This document shows positions 10,001 to 18,008 of a DNA stretch of 64,000 bases, one piece after another (positions within the stretch are counted from its first letter, which is position 1; each line of letters opens with the position of its first letter). The stretch lies in NCBI GenBank assembly GCA_030068525.1, contig JASJOS010000007.1, positions 124,001-188,000 of the forward strand, given 5' to 3'. This DNA is from Xanthocytophaga flava. GTDB taxonomy: Bacteria > Bacteroidota > Bacteroidia > Cytophagales > 172606-1. The translations under genes were made by a program, and so were the position numbers. The notes under the pieces are model-generated. The model saw only the letters and a program-made list of their open reading frames with translations, was not told where the DNA came from and ran no database searches.

Positions 10001-10193
10001 CTTTAAGCTGAAAATTCCCTTCCGAGTTAGTTGTCGTTCCTATAGTAGTACCTTTTACTATCACATTTACACCAGGCAAAGCAGATTTACTTTCCTGATC
10101 AGAGATTGATCCTGAAATGGTTCGATCCTGAGCAGTGGCATATGTATACGCCCATAGTAATCCCATTAAAAAAACGAGTAGTTTTCTTTTCAT
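7044..10193 (-). CDS. SusC/RagA-family TonB-linked outer-membrane transporter
   Basis: A 1049-residue outer-membrane transporter. Signal peptide at residues 1-22, then a carboxypeptidase-D regulatory-like beta domain (about 23-105, with GVNVIVKGTTIGTTT). The SusC signature follows (EVVVTALGIEREKKALGYSV), then the TonB plug with RIVIRGSSSIGGNNQPLFVVDGVPID, and a large C-terminal 22-strand barrel ending in an aromatic-rich beta signal (SLGFNLSFGL). It imports ligands captured by the partner SusD, powered by TonB-ExbBD. Length is normal for the family. The upstream 640 bp is non-coding and may hold a long leader. Confidence 0.97.
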   Translation of the reverse strand: MKRKLLVFLMGLLWAYTYATAQDRTISGSISDQESKSALPGVNVIVKGTTIGTTTNSEGNFQLKVPQENATLIISFIGYVVQEIPIGNRTTIDIVLVPDVAALGEVVVTALGIEREKKALGYSVQEIKGDQLNQARETNLVNALSGKIAGIQVTGTNGTPGGSSRIVIRGSSSIGGNNQPLFVVDGVPIDNGNYSYGSKSSDSQFGTSSTSVDYGNGAGAINPDDIASVSVLKGPNAAALYGSRGTNGVILITTKSGKGVKGIGVTVNTNTTFEKPFRLPSFQNAYGQGAKGLFEYKDGKGGGVNDGVDESWGPQMDGRLLPQYNSPVDANGVRTPTPFLPQPDNVKNFFETGATYTNSVAVAGSNDKGDFRLSYTNLSQKGILPNTDYKRNTVSLNAGLNITSRLSAKVSANFIKDGSKNRNSWGLYFIWFGRQVDTDDLKDYIVDGTDPSDWPVQRNWNTNYWNNPYFVLNRVLRPNNKDRLFGNVSLNYKFTDWLNLTARSGTDFFTDRRYVQTPKSVGNTYGSYTEDVFFVKESNSDFLLSMNRNVSSALHLTASVGGNHRRRDYQRNYINIAELSLPNIFNVGNARSRPDVANNHQTKVVNSLYASAQLSFKDYLFIDASARNDWSSALPKGNRSYFYPSVSVSGVLTDMLNIQSSVLSFAKVRASVARTGNDTEILYQDQQTFKYESAWGSTPTVSENNVIANARLKPELTTAYEVGAEVNLFHRISLEFAYYEKQTKNQILNVNISQASGYQSRVTNAGLVTNKGIEIEASGAIIKTEAGFTWDLGLNFSRNRNKVVELGEGLQNYQLGTVRGMSVEARVGQSYGTFFGTAYARDPQGRIIYGTNGLPVVSSTRKILGNFTPDWTGGISNTFSFKGISISTLIDAKMGGNIYSQTVAIGRYTGVLAETNIGRETGIVGDGVVNTGTTDNPVYAVNTKNVSSEDWHHGYYNRNNNEPFVFDASYIKLREIKLSYTLPQKWFGKIPVRNVQLAVVGRNLALLYSKVPHIDPETSLYSSDSNVQGLENGQIPTTRSLGFNLSFGL

Positions 10194-10830
10194 AATTTTG
10201 GCTAATAAGTTGGGGGTTGAATAAACACTATTCAGGTACTAACTACACCTGGAACAGGTCAATAAAAGAAATCGCTTACTGATCAATCAGAGTAAATAGT
10301 AGTAGAGAAACTCTAAAACCATTTTCCAGACCTGATACACAGCGGACAGCCATTAATGAAGACAAAGTACCTCACAGACATTTGCCTCACAAACGCCAAA
10401 TACTCCTGCTATTCAGTAGTTATAACAATGCTGATTTTTACTTTCTCGGAATAGTATTGGGCATATACAATAAAATAACTTCCAATCAGAAGTCTTGTAT
10501 TGAGTTACTATTCCTTCTGTTTCTTATTGCGGCTTTCGAAACAGACAGGGAACTTACATAAATAAATTTTGCTTTTAGTAAGAGCAATATATTAATGCAA
10601 AACTAAAATACAAAATTTTATTCCAAAAAATACAATCATACAGGTAAAAAATTCCACAGTTTTCCAAATTGCCAAAATCTAATACTGAAAATAAATAAAA
10701 ATAATATAATTCCAAAGTCAGAAAATACAATTGATCTAGCTTTATGATATAACAGAGACTATTCCAGTCAAATAAAAGATGGCTAATTTCTCACATATAT
10801 AAAAGGAGAAGTTATTGATGCCGAAATATC
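10194..10830. other. long non-coding gap between susC and the radical SAM gene
   Basis: About 640 bp between divergent genes. No convincing reading frame was found. It is very AT-rich from about 10560 to 10800. One promoter-like pair pointing to susC is listed separately. No riboswitch or RNA gene was recognised. Confidence 0.6.
10598..10627 (-). promoter_or_regulatory. possible promoter for the SusC/SusD transcript
   Basis: On the minus strand TTTG (10627-10624) is followed after 18 bp by TAGTTTTG (10605-10598), matching the TAnnTTTG -7 box of this phylum. It would give a leader of about 395 nt before the susC start. The sequence is AT-rich, so chance matches are possible. Confidence 0.3.
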
Positions 10831-11901
10831 ATGGAAGAAATCTATTTTTGTGTACTACTTTCTAATAATCCCGTGAAAACACCAGCAACCATTTCAGATA
10901 CTCTTAACCTGTTATCAAAGCTTACCTTATCTCGCACATGGAATGGACTACAGGTATTGGGCAGTTATTATCTTTCCAGAATTACACGAAAAGCTATACA
11001 TAAAGGCCTACCTGTAAGCATTGCTTTTGAACCTACTACGTCTTGCAATCTTCGTTGCCCAGAATGCCCAAGTGGTTTACGATCTTTTACCCGCCCTACA
11101 GGTATGCTGAGTGGAGATTTGTTCAAGAAAACTATAGATGAGCTTCATAAAAAGTTGCTGTATCTCACCTTTTATTTTCAGGGCGAGCCCTATCTACACC
11201 CTCAGTTTCTGGAACTGGTGCAATATGCAGCAAGCAAAAAGATTTATACGTCAACCTCTACCAACGCTCATTATCTGACAGATGCCAATGCCCGCAAGAC
11301 AGTTGAGTCAGGTCTTGATAGATTGATTATCTCCATAGATGGCACAACACAGGAAACCTATCAGCAATATAGAGTAGGAGGAAAGCTGGATAAAGTGATT
11401 GAGGGTGCAAAAAACGTTATTCGCTGGAAGCAACAATTAGGCTCTAAAACCCCCTTTATTGTCTTTCAGTTTTTGGTTGTAAAGCCCAATGAACACCAGA
11501 TTGCTGATGTACAAAAACTTGCTAGTGAACTGGGAGTAGATTCAGTTGGCTTAAAAACAGCTCAGATTTATGATCATGAACAAGGTTCTCCGCTGATCCC
11601 TTCTATTGATAAATACAGCCGCTATCGTCAAACTACTTCAGGTACCTATCAGGTAAAAAATGGTCTTGGAAATCATTGCTGGAAAATGTGGCACTCGTGT
11701 GTCATTACCTGGGATGGCTTGGTCGTTCCTTGTTGTTTTGACAAGGACGCACACCACCGAATGGGAGATGTTAGTAAGCAGTCTTTCAGCAACCTATGGG
11801 CTGGAAAATCATATTCTCAATTCCGCCAATTATTACTTCAATCGCGCAGCAAGATAGAAATGTGCAAAAACTGCACAGAAGGAACCCAGGTATGGAGCTA
11901 G
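10831..11901 (+). CDS. radical SAM protein with SPASM domain
   Basis: A 356-residue radical S-adenosylmethionine protein. The 4Fe-4S motif CNLRCPEC provides Cys72, Cys76 and Cys79. The TIM-barrel core has FQGEPYLHP and RLIISIDG. A C-terminal SPASM-type region has Cys residues in NHCWKMWHSC, VPCCFDKD and MCKNC, which would bind an auxiliary cluster. Such proteins modify peptides or small molecules through radical chemistry, but no precursor peptide or partner gene is visible nearby, so the substrate is unknown. The start at 10831 leaves about 60 residues before the radical SAM core; a shorter start is possible. Confidence 0.88.
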   Translation: MEEIYFCVLLSNNPVKTPATISDTLNLLSKLTLSRTWNGLQVLGSYYLSRITRKAIHKGLPVSIAFEPTTSCNLRCPECPSGLRSFTRPTGMLSGDLFKKTIDELHKKLLYLTFYFQGEPYLHPQFLELVQYAASKKIYTSTSTNAHYLTDANARKTVESGLDRLIISIDGTTQETYQQYRVGGKLDKVIEGAKNVIRWKQQLGSKTPFIVFQFLVVKPNEHQIADVQKLASELGVDSVGLKTAQIYDHEQGSPLIPSIDKYSRYRQTTSGTYQVKNGLGNHCWKMWHSCVITWDGLVVPCCFDKDAHHRMGDVSKQSFSNLWAGKSYSQFRQLLLQSRSKIEMCKNCTEGTQVWS

Positions 11902-11960
11902 CTATCAACCAATTACCTTACTAAAAAAATTTATTAACCTTGGCAAAAGAATGTAAGTTG

Positions 11961-11974
11961 ATCTTGGCCAAGAT
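11961..11974. repeat. 14-bp perfect palindrome upstream of the WG-repeat gene
   Basis: ATCTTGGCCAAGAT is a perfect palindrome 170 bp upstream of the WG-repeat gene and 60 bp after the radical SAM gene. The related string CCTTGGCAAAAG lies just before it. A regulator-binding site is possible; no T-run follows. Confidence 0.35.
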
Positions 11975-12145
11975 TATTTCCCGATAAAAAAACCGACTTT
12001 TTTTTACATCCCCAACATTTTCCTTACATAAGTCTTACATGTAAAAAAAGCCTCCTTGAATACCAATTTAGGGGAAAACGTATCCATCCATGAATTTCAG
12101 TCAATCATGACTATTTCTTCTAATACGCTTTCATCCGAATAATTT

Positions 12146-13567
12146 ATGAACCAGCTAAAAAAATACGGTATTCTATCTTTATCACTTCTTGCTGCTACTA
12201 TAGCAACAAATGCTCAGGAAATTACTCCGTTTTCAGAAGGTGGTATTTTTGGGTACAAAGACAGCAAAGCAAATGCAGTCAAAGTTGCCCCTAAATATGA
12301 TATGGCCTACGATTTTCGGGAAGGGTTTGCCAAAGTCACAAAAGATGGGAAAGCAGGCTTTATTGATAGCACCGGCACAGAAATCATCCCACTAACATTT
12401 CACTATGTTTCCTCTTTCTCTGATGGCTTAGCACGTTTTGAAAATGAGAATGGCAAATGGGGGTTTATTGACAAAAAGGGAAAGGTAGTTATCGCCGCAT
12501 CCTATGATATGGCAACCCCATTTTCAGAAGGTATGGCATTGGTTGAAAAAGCAGGACGTAAAGGATTCATTGACAAAAAAGGTATTAATGTAATCCCTCT
12601 GATTAATGATGAAATAACTTTCTTCTCAGAAGGAATGGCAGCTGTACGCAGAGGTAACAAATGGGGTTATCTGAATAAAAACGGAACTGTGGCTATTCAG
12701 TTTAACTATGAAGAAGCAACACCTTTTACAGAAGGATCTGCTCTCGTAAAGAAGAGTGCACACTGGGAACGAATTGATAAGAAAGGAATGAAAATGTATG
12801 GATTGTATTATGATGAAGTACTTTCGTTCTCAGAAGGATTTGCACTAGCCTTACAGGATGGCATGTTTGGATATATTAACAAAGAAGGTGAACAGGTTAT
12901 TCCTTTTCAATATGAATCAGCTAGCCCTTTTGCAGAAGGAATTGCTCAAGTAAAAAAGGATGGAAAATACCTGATGATTGATACACTCGGCAAAGTGGTT
13001 ACTGAGTTACCATATGAAGAGGTTTCCGCATTTAGTGAGAACTTAGCCAAGGCACGTCGTGGTACTAAGTGGGGCTTTATTAATAAAAGTGGCAAAACTA
13101 TCATTCCATTGGTTTATGATGAAGTATCTCACTTCTCAGATGGAATTGCTATTGTAACACAAAATGGCAAAAAAGGCTGTATTAACAAACAGGGCCAGAT
13201 GGTTATCTCAATGGTATATGATCATATCTATCCATTCAACAATGGCTTAGCTATCGTAAGAAAGAATAACAAAGCAGGCTTTATAGATATTCAGAACCAT
13301 GAAATCATCCCTATCAAATATGACGATGCTTACGATTTTGCAGAAGATGTAGCAACAATCAAAATTGGCAGTAAATATGGTTTCGTAGATATCAAAGGCA
13401 AACTGGTAGTACCTGTAGAGTTTGATTCTGTACAACCTTATCAGGATGGACTATCAAAAGTAGAACGCAATGGAAAAACTTTCTATATAAATAAATCAGG
13501 AAAATGTCTGGTCTACAAAGATTGTAAATGTGATGGTGTAGAAGATATTTTGGTAAGCCAGAAATAA
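12146..13567 (+). CDS. secreted WG-repeat protein
   Basis: A 473-residue protein with a signal peptide (residues 1-23, cleaved after NAQ). The rest is made of about nine tandem WG (KWG) repeats of roughly 45 residues. Typical units read FSEGMALVEKAGRKGFIDKKG and KWGYLNKNGTVAIQFNYEEA. The short C-terminus has a Cys-containing tail (CLVYKDCKCDG). WG repeats form beta-propeller-like or solenoid surfaces and are thought to mediate binding; no enzyme activity is assigned. It stands alone and ends at a strong bidirectional terminator. The start gives a good signal peptide and is well supported. Confidence 0.9.
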   Translation: MNQLKKYGILSLSLLAATIATNAQEITPFSEGGIFGYKDSKANAVKVAPKYDMAYDFREGFAKVTKDGKAGFIDSTGTEIIPLTFHYVSSFSDGLARFENENGKWGFIDKKGKVVIAASYDMATPFSEGMALVEKAGRKGFIDKKGINVIPLINDEITFFSEGMAAVRRGNKWGYLNKNGTVAIQFNYEEATPFTEGSALVKKSAHWERIDKKGMKMYGLYYDEVLSFSEGFALALQDGMFGYINKEGEQVIPFQYESASPFAEGIAQVKKDGKYLMIDTLGKVVTELPYEEVSAFSENLAKARRGTKWGFINKSGKTIIPLVYDEVSHFSDGIAIVTQNGKKGCINKQGQMVISMVYDHIYPFNNGLAIVRKNNKAGFIDIQNHEIIPIKYDDAYDFAEDVATIKIGSKYGFVDIKGKLVVPVEFDSVQPYQDGLSKVERNGKTFYINKSGKCLVYKDCKCDGVEDILVSQK

Positions 13568-13630
13568 ACTATTGAAAAAAATAAAAACAATACCTATAGC
13601 TGGATTTCAATTAAACCTAATGTTAAAAAA

Positions 13631-13656
13631 GCCTTCTTTTTGAGAAGGCTTTTTTT
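13631..13656. terminator. bidirectional intrinsic terminator
   Basis: GCCTTCT (13631-13637) pairs with AGAAGGC around a short T-rich loop, followed by seven T and preceded by six A. It lies between the convergent WG-repeat and trehalose genes and can stop both. Confidence 0.85.
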
Positions 13657-13683
13657 GTTATTTCCATTTTTTGAGTTTATCAC

Positions 13684-15897
13684 TCAGGCTGTTTTATTAG
13701 CATATTTTGCTTCTGTTACAGGCTGCTCTGATAATGTATGGAGTGTACGTAATACATCCCGATTCGAAGGCAGATTATACATAGCAGCCGTCTGGTTGTG
13801 TCCTACCTTCAATGTATAGGCATTAGGATAGTTTGTCAAGGCTTTAAAGGTATCCTCATCCGTATGATCATCTCCTGCTGCTAAAGCAAAACAACCGGGA
13901 TATTTCTCCATCCAACGATGTACAGCATGTCCTTTGTTTATGCTGGCATTTTTAATCTCTATTACCTTATTTCCTTCCAGTATCTGTAAGCGACGAGGAG
14001 TGATGTATTGTGCCAGTTGCTCAATCAATTCATGCACACGCATCTCTGCCAATCCCTGATCTGATTTTCTGTAATGCCATACCAGAGAGAAATGTTTTTC
14101 TTCAATGAAAGATCCGGGTGTTCGATCTACAAAGTATTCAATAATCGGACGAATTTCTTCTTTCCATTCTGTTTCCAGGAAATCGGCATGTGTCCATTCG
14201 CCATCCATATCTTTGTTCCATACACCATGCTCTGCTACAATTCCTAACGGCAGGTGCCCCAGCCATCTTTCCAGTGTTTCTTTGTCACGACCACTTATAA
14301 CAACCACACAATTATCCGGATTTTTGCTAAGCTTTTTCAGCAGGCTATACAAGTACTCATCCGGAGAAGCTTTTTGAGGATCATCATGGAAATCTACTAA
14401 TGTCCCGTCATAATCCAACAGGAAGAGTCTCTTTTCTGTTGTAGTATAGGCTTCAGTTATTTCGGTCAATACACGTTCGTTAAATTGTTTCCGCTTGATT
14501 TTTTCGGTAGATAGTCTTGCCTCTTTCAATCGATCCAGGAAAACTTCTGACCAGCGCTTTACATTGTAACGGCGCAACGTCTGTTGCATAGCTGTATTTC
14601 GGGCCATTTGCTCCTCTGCAGGCATAGTTAGTGCCTTATGAATAGCACGTACTATATCATGTGGATCATCCGGATTTACAAGAATTGCCTCAGTAAGTTC
14701 TTTTGCAGCCCCTGCCATCTCACTTAAAATCAACACACCGGTCTGATCTGTTTTGGTTGCAATATATTCTTTCGCGATCAGGTTCATTCCATCCCGGAAA
14801 GGAGTAATCAGGGCAATGTCTGCCATATAATACACAGCCGCCAGTGTATTGAAAGGTAACGCTCTGTAGAAATAATGAATAGGTGTCCAGCGTAATGTAT
14901 TAAACTTACCGTTAATACGCCCTACAGCCTGGTCAATATCCTCTTTCAGTTGCTGGTACTGATCTACAGTAGCACGGGAAGGAACTAATATTAGTAATAG
15001 TGTTACCTGCCCCTGCCATTCTGGATACCGCTCCAGGAAACGTTCAAATGCCTGAATACGCTGTAAAATGCCTTTGGAATAATCTAACCTGTCAACAGAA
15101 AGGATAATTTTATCTTTTCCCAACTGTTGCCTCAGTTCTATAATTTCACGAATCGTCTCTTTCTCAAATACAGCCTTGGCAAATTTATCATAGTCAATCC
15201 CCATAGGAAAAGAGTCTACCTCAGCTATACGGCCTGCCATATTTACTTTACCCAACGAATGATTTAATCCAAGAATACGAGTAGTTGCACTTAGAAAATG
15301 TCTTACATAATCATAGGTATGGAAACCAACCAGATCCGCACCTAATATTCCTTCCAGTACTTCTTTACGCCATGGCAGTGAACGGAATAACTCATAAGAA
15401 GGAAAAGGTATATGTAAGAAATAACCAATTGTAGCATCCGGAAATTTTTCACGTAACATTTTGGGTAACAACATCAACTGATAGTCATGTACCCAAAAAA
15501 CATCATCCGGACGGGCTATTTTCTGTACTTCCTCACAAAATCGTTCATTCACCTGACGATATGCTTCCCAGTATGTTTTCTTATAACTAGCATATTGCTT
15601 GAAATAATGGTACAATGGCCAGATTATCTTATTACTGAATCCTTCATAGAAATTTTCATATTCCCGATCTGTTAAGAACACTGGTTGCAGGTTATCTTTG
15701 TTCATACGTGCAGCCAATGCAGCCTGATCATCCGCTTTGATGGTCATTCCTGGCCAACCTACCCAATAATTTTCTTTGGCATCGGTTGAACTCAAACCGG
15801 TAGCTAATCCACCTACACTTTGTTCGTAAACAAATTCTCCTTCTTTAACTTTAACAGAGATTGGAAGCCGGTTCGATATGGTAATAAGTCTTGGCAT
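13684..15897 (-). CDS. otsA/otsB: bifunctional trehalose-6-phosphate synthase/phosphatase
   Basis: A 737-residue fusion that would make trehalose from UDP-glucose and glucose-6-phosphate in the cytoplasm. Residues 1 to about 460 are a GT20 synthase: the N-terminal loop ISNRLP, the substrate-binding VHDYQLMLLP, SVDRLDYSKG, and the UDP-sugar region with RDGMNLIAKEY. From about residue 487 a HAD phosphatase follows, with LLDYDGTLVDF, the second motif VVISGRD and the late motif AAGDDHTDEDTF. Both active sites look complete. Fused OtsA-OtsB proteins are common in Bacteroidota. It is a single gene. Trehalose usually serves as an osmotic or desiccation protectant. Confidence 0.95.
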   Translation of the reverse strand: MPRLITISNRLPISVKVKEGEFVYEQSVGGLATGLSSTDAKENYWVGWPGMTIKADDQAALAARMNKDNLQPVFLTDREYENFYEGFSNKIIWPLYHYFKQYASYKKTYWEAYRQVNERFCEEVQKIARPDDVFWVHDYQLMLLPKMLREKFPDATIGYFLHIPFPSYELFRSLPWRKEVLEGILGADLVGFHTYDYVRHFLSATTRILGLNHSLGKVNMAGRIAEVDSFPMGIDYDKFAKAVFEKETIREIIELRQQLGKDKIILSVDRLDYSKGILQRIQAFERFLERYPEWQGQVTLLLILVPSRATVDQYQQLKEDIDQAVGRINGKFNTLRWTPIHYFYRALPFNTLAAVYYMADIALITPFRDGMNLIAKEYIATKTDQTGVLILSEMAGAAKELTEAILVNPDDPHDIVRAIHKALTMPAEEQMARNTAMQQTLRRYNVKRWSEVFLDRLKEARLSTEKIKRKQFNERVLTEITEAYTTTEKRLFLLDYDGTLVDFHDDPQKASPDEYLYSLLKKLSKNPDNCVVVISGRDKETLERWLGHLPLGIVAEHGVWNKDMDGEWTHADFLETEWKEEIRPIIEYFVDRTPGSFIEEKHFSLVWHYRKSDQGLAEMRVHELIEQLAQYITPRRLQILEGNKVIEIKNASINKGHAVHRWMEKYPGCFALAAGDDHTDEDTFKALTNYPNAYTLKVGHNQTAAMYNLPSNRDVLRTLHTLSEQPVTEAKYANKTA

Positions 15898-16360
15898 GTC
15901 TGATGAGTGGGGTAAATGGGTATTTTAATCGCTGAAAATGTACTGATTTATTTCAGAAAAAAATAAATTGGAAACAATTCTTTCCTCTTTCCTTCCGAAG
16001 TTACAAGTTTATATAAGAAAATAAGTAAAGAAATGATTAATTTTTCATAATTCTTTCTGCTCTTTCGCCCAATATCTCTATTTAACATCCAACTATTCCA
16101 AGCTTTTAAGAGAGTCTACTAAGCTATGGTATGGATTTTCTATGCAAAATTTTATATATCCTACTTTAATTTTGTATTGCAAAGATAAAGGCTTTGTTTT
16201 TACAACATCTTTAAATTAGATTATTTTTATAAAATTTTATACCAAATCCACAAAAATTCGTTCACAACTTCAAAATCAGGCACTATATACGTCTGTAGAT
16301 TAGTATAAATCTTTCCAAATAAAAAAGAGTGTTTGCTAATCTGAGTTATAATTCGAAAAT
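15898..16360. other. AT-rich gap between trehalose gene and nuoN
   Basis: About 460 bp between divergent genes. Only short, unstructured frames occur. No clear promoter, RNA or hairpin was recognised. Confidence 0.5.
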
Positions 16361-17911
16361 GTGGATTATTTTTGGCGAACAAATACCTCATTTTCTGTTT
16401 ATCATTGCAACCTTTCACTCGCCTTGGCACTTTCGCTTTCTGAAAAACTAAATCAGTTACTCATAAGTTTATCAGGATTTTATCCAGAAACTGGACTGGT
16501 TTTGCTTTTTATACTTCTGATTACAACAGATCTTATCTTTCATAAGCAATCCTACAAACCTACAGGTTGGCTTGCAATAGCAGGTTTTTGTTGTATATTC
16601 TTTCTGTCTCTTACTCAATATCCTCTCTCTTTCCAGAAATCTCCCGGATCTTTTTTGGGAATGATTCATAGCACCCAATATACGAGTCTCTTCAAGAGTA
16701 TATTCCAGCTTATGGGTATCCTCACCATCCTGTTAGCGTGGATTGAGAAAAAAACATATGCCAAAAGTGGCGAATTCTTTTCAATCCTGACAGCTTTATT
16801 GTTGGGTTTACATTTGATGATTATGGGTTCTCATCTGATGATAGTATATCTGGGAATTGAGTTAGTTTCTATAAGTTCTTATGCACTAACCTACTTTGCT
16901 GACAATAAACGCAGTACACAGGGAAGTCTACGTTATATTCTATTTGGGGCCATGAGTTCAGGAGTTATGCTTTATGGCATATCCTGGTTATATGGACTGA
17001 CCGGATCACTGGTATTTCTGGATACTGTATTCTGGGAAACACTAGCCACACAACCTCCATTACTTGTCACTATAGCCTTGATCTTAACACTATCAGGTAT
17101 ATTGTTCAAAATTGCGGTAGTACCTTTTCATGTATGGGCGCCTGATATATATGATGCAGCTCCTTTATCGGTTGTTACATTCTTCTCTATTGCACCAAAA
17201 CTTGCTGCTCTATTCATACTATTGGTCATTAGTCAATTAGATACAATTGATAAATTTGGGTTTCAATCTTTTATCGCTATTTTGTCTATTGCCAGCATTA
17301 CTATCGGTAATTTCTCAGCTCTGGCACAATCCAATTCACGCAAAATGATGGCTTACTCATCTATTGCACATTCAGGTTTCTTATTGATAGGACTTTTAGG
17401 GAGAAATACATTTTCTGTTGAGACTTTCTTATTTTATTCAATAACTTATTTATTTATCAATGTGAGTGCCTTTCTGTTATTGCTCTGGCTGGAACGCATC
17501 ACTGATTCTCATACCATACATGATTACAAAGGACTCGGTATGAACTTCCCAGGTTTAGGTATTGCAATAGTTATTATTATGATTGCTCTGGCAGGCTTGC
17601 CTCCTACAGTTGGTTTTACAGCCAAACTCCTGATATTTTCTTCCTTATGGACTATTTATACTCAGTCAGGGAATGTATTATTATTGATTCTTTTTGGCTG
17701 GGGATTACTTAATATTGCGGTTTCTATATTCTATTATTTACGTATTCCATACTACCTCTTTTTTAAATCCGGAACAACCTCTTATTCTCCATCAATTAAG
17801 TCTTTTCACTGGACAGAAATTATCCTTTTAATTGCTGTAATGGCTCCTGTACTGGTATTATTTTTTAAATCCTCATGGCTTACTGAATCTTTAGGATTAT
17901 TCCTGCGTTAA
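16361..17911 (+). CDS. nuoN: NADH-quinone oxidoreductase subunit N
   Basis: A proton-pumping membrane subunit of respiratory complex I. The protein has about 14 hydrophobic segments and the antiporter-like signature region. The family's conserved charged and Pro positions are seen in LGIELVSISSYALTYF (Glu), FKIAVVPFHVWAPDIYDAAP (Lys, His, Pro) and LPPTVGFTAKLLIF (Lys). There is no ATG near the true N-terminus. The longest frame starts at GTG 16361, giving 516 residues, but the first about 20 residues look unlike the family; a TTG at 16424 gives a more typical start. No other nuo genes flank it, although the complex needs them, so it is a split-off member of the nuo set. Confidence 0.9.
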   Translation: MDYFWRTNTSFSVYHCNLSLALALSLSEKLNQLLISLSGFYPETGLVLLFILLITTDLIFHKQSYKPTGWLAIAGFCCIFFLSLTQYPLSFQKSPGSFLGMIHSTQYTSLFKSIFQLMGILTILLAWIEKKTYAKSGEFFSILTALLLGLHLMIMGSHLMIVYLGIELVSISSYALTYFADNKRSTQGSLRYILFGAMSSGVMLYGISWLYGLTGSLVFLDTVFWETLATQPPLLVTIALILTLSGILFKIAVVPFHVWAPDIYDAAPLSVVTFFSIAPKLAALFILLVISQLDTIDKFGFQSFIAILSIASITIGNFSALAQSNSRKMMAYSSIAHSGFLLIGLLGRNTFSVETFLFYSITYLFINVSAFLLLLWLERITDSHTIHDYKGLGMNFPGLGIAIVIIMIALAGLPPTVGFTAKLLIFSSLWTIYTQSGNVLLLILFGWGLLNIAVSIFYYLRIPYYLFFKSGTTSYSPSIKSFHWTEIILLIAVMAPVLVLFFKSSWLTESLGLFLR

Positions 17912-17960
17912 GAAACAAAAGGATTCTATATACGTACATGTTTTTAGAAAATATTAATTT

Positions 17961-17989
17961 TTTGTTCCATCACAAAACTATTATTTTTG
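17961..17989 (+). promoter_or_regulatory. promoter of purF
   Basis: TTTG at 17961-17964 and TATTTTTG at 17982-17989, 17 bp apart, match the -33/-7 pattern of Bacteroidota vegetative promoters. The predicted start of transcription lies about 10-15 bp before the purF ATG, so the leader would be very short. Confidence 0.5.
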
Positions 17990-18008
17990 AGCATCCTTTC
18001 TTCTCAAT

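Noticed and set aside
12146..13567. Internal repeats in the WG gene as a possible CRISPR-like array
   Set aside because: The repeats are protein repeats in one frame with diverged DNA and no spacers.
16227..16430. Minus-strand 67-codon frame before nuoN
   Set aside because: It overlaps the nuoN start on the other strand and shows no structure.
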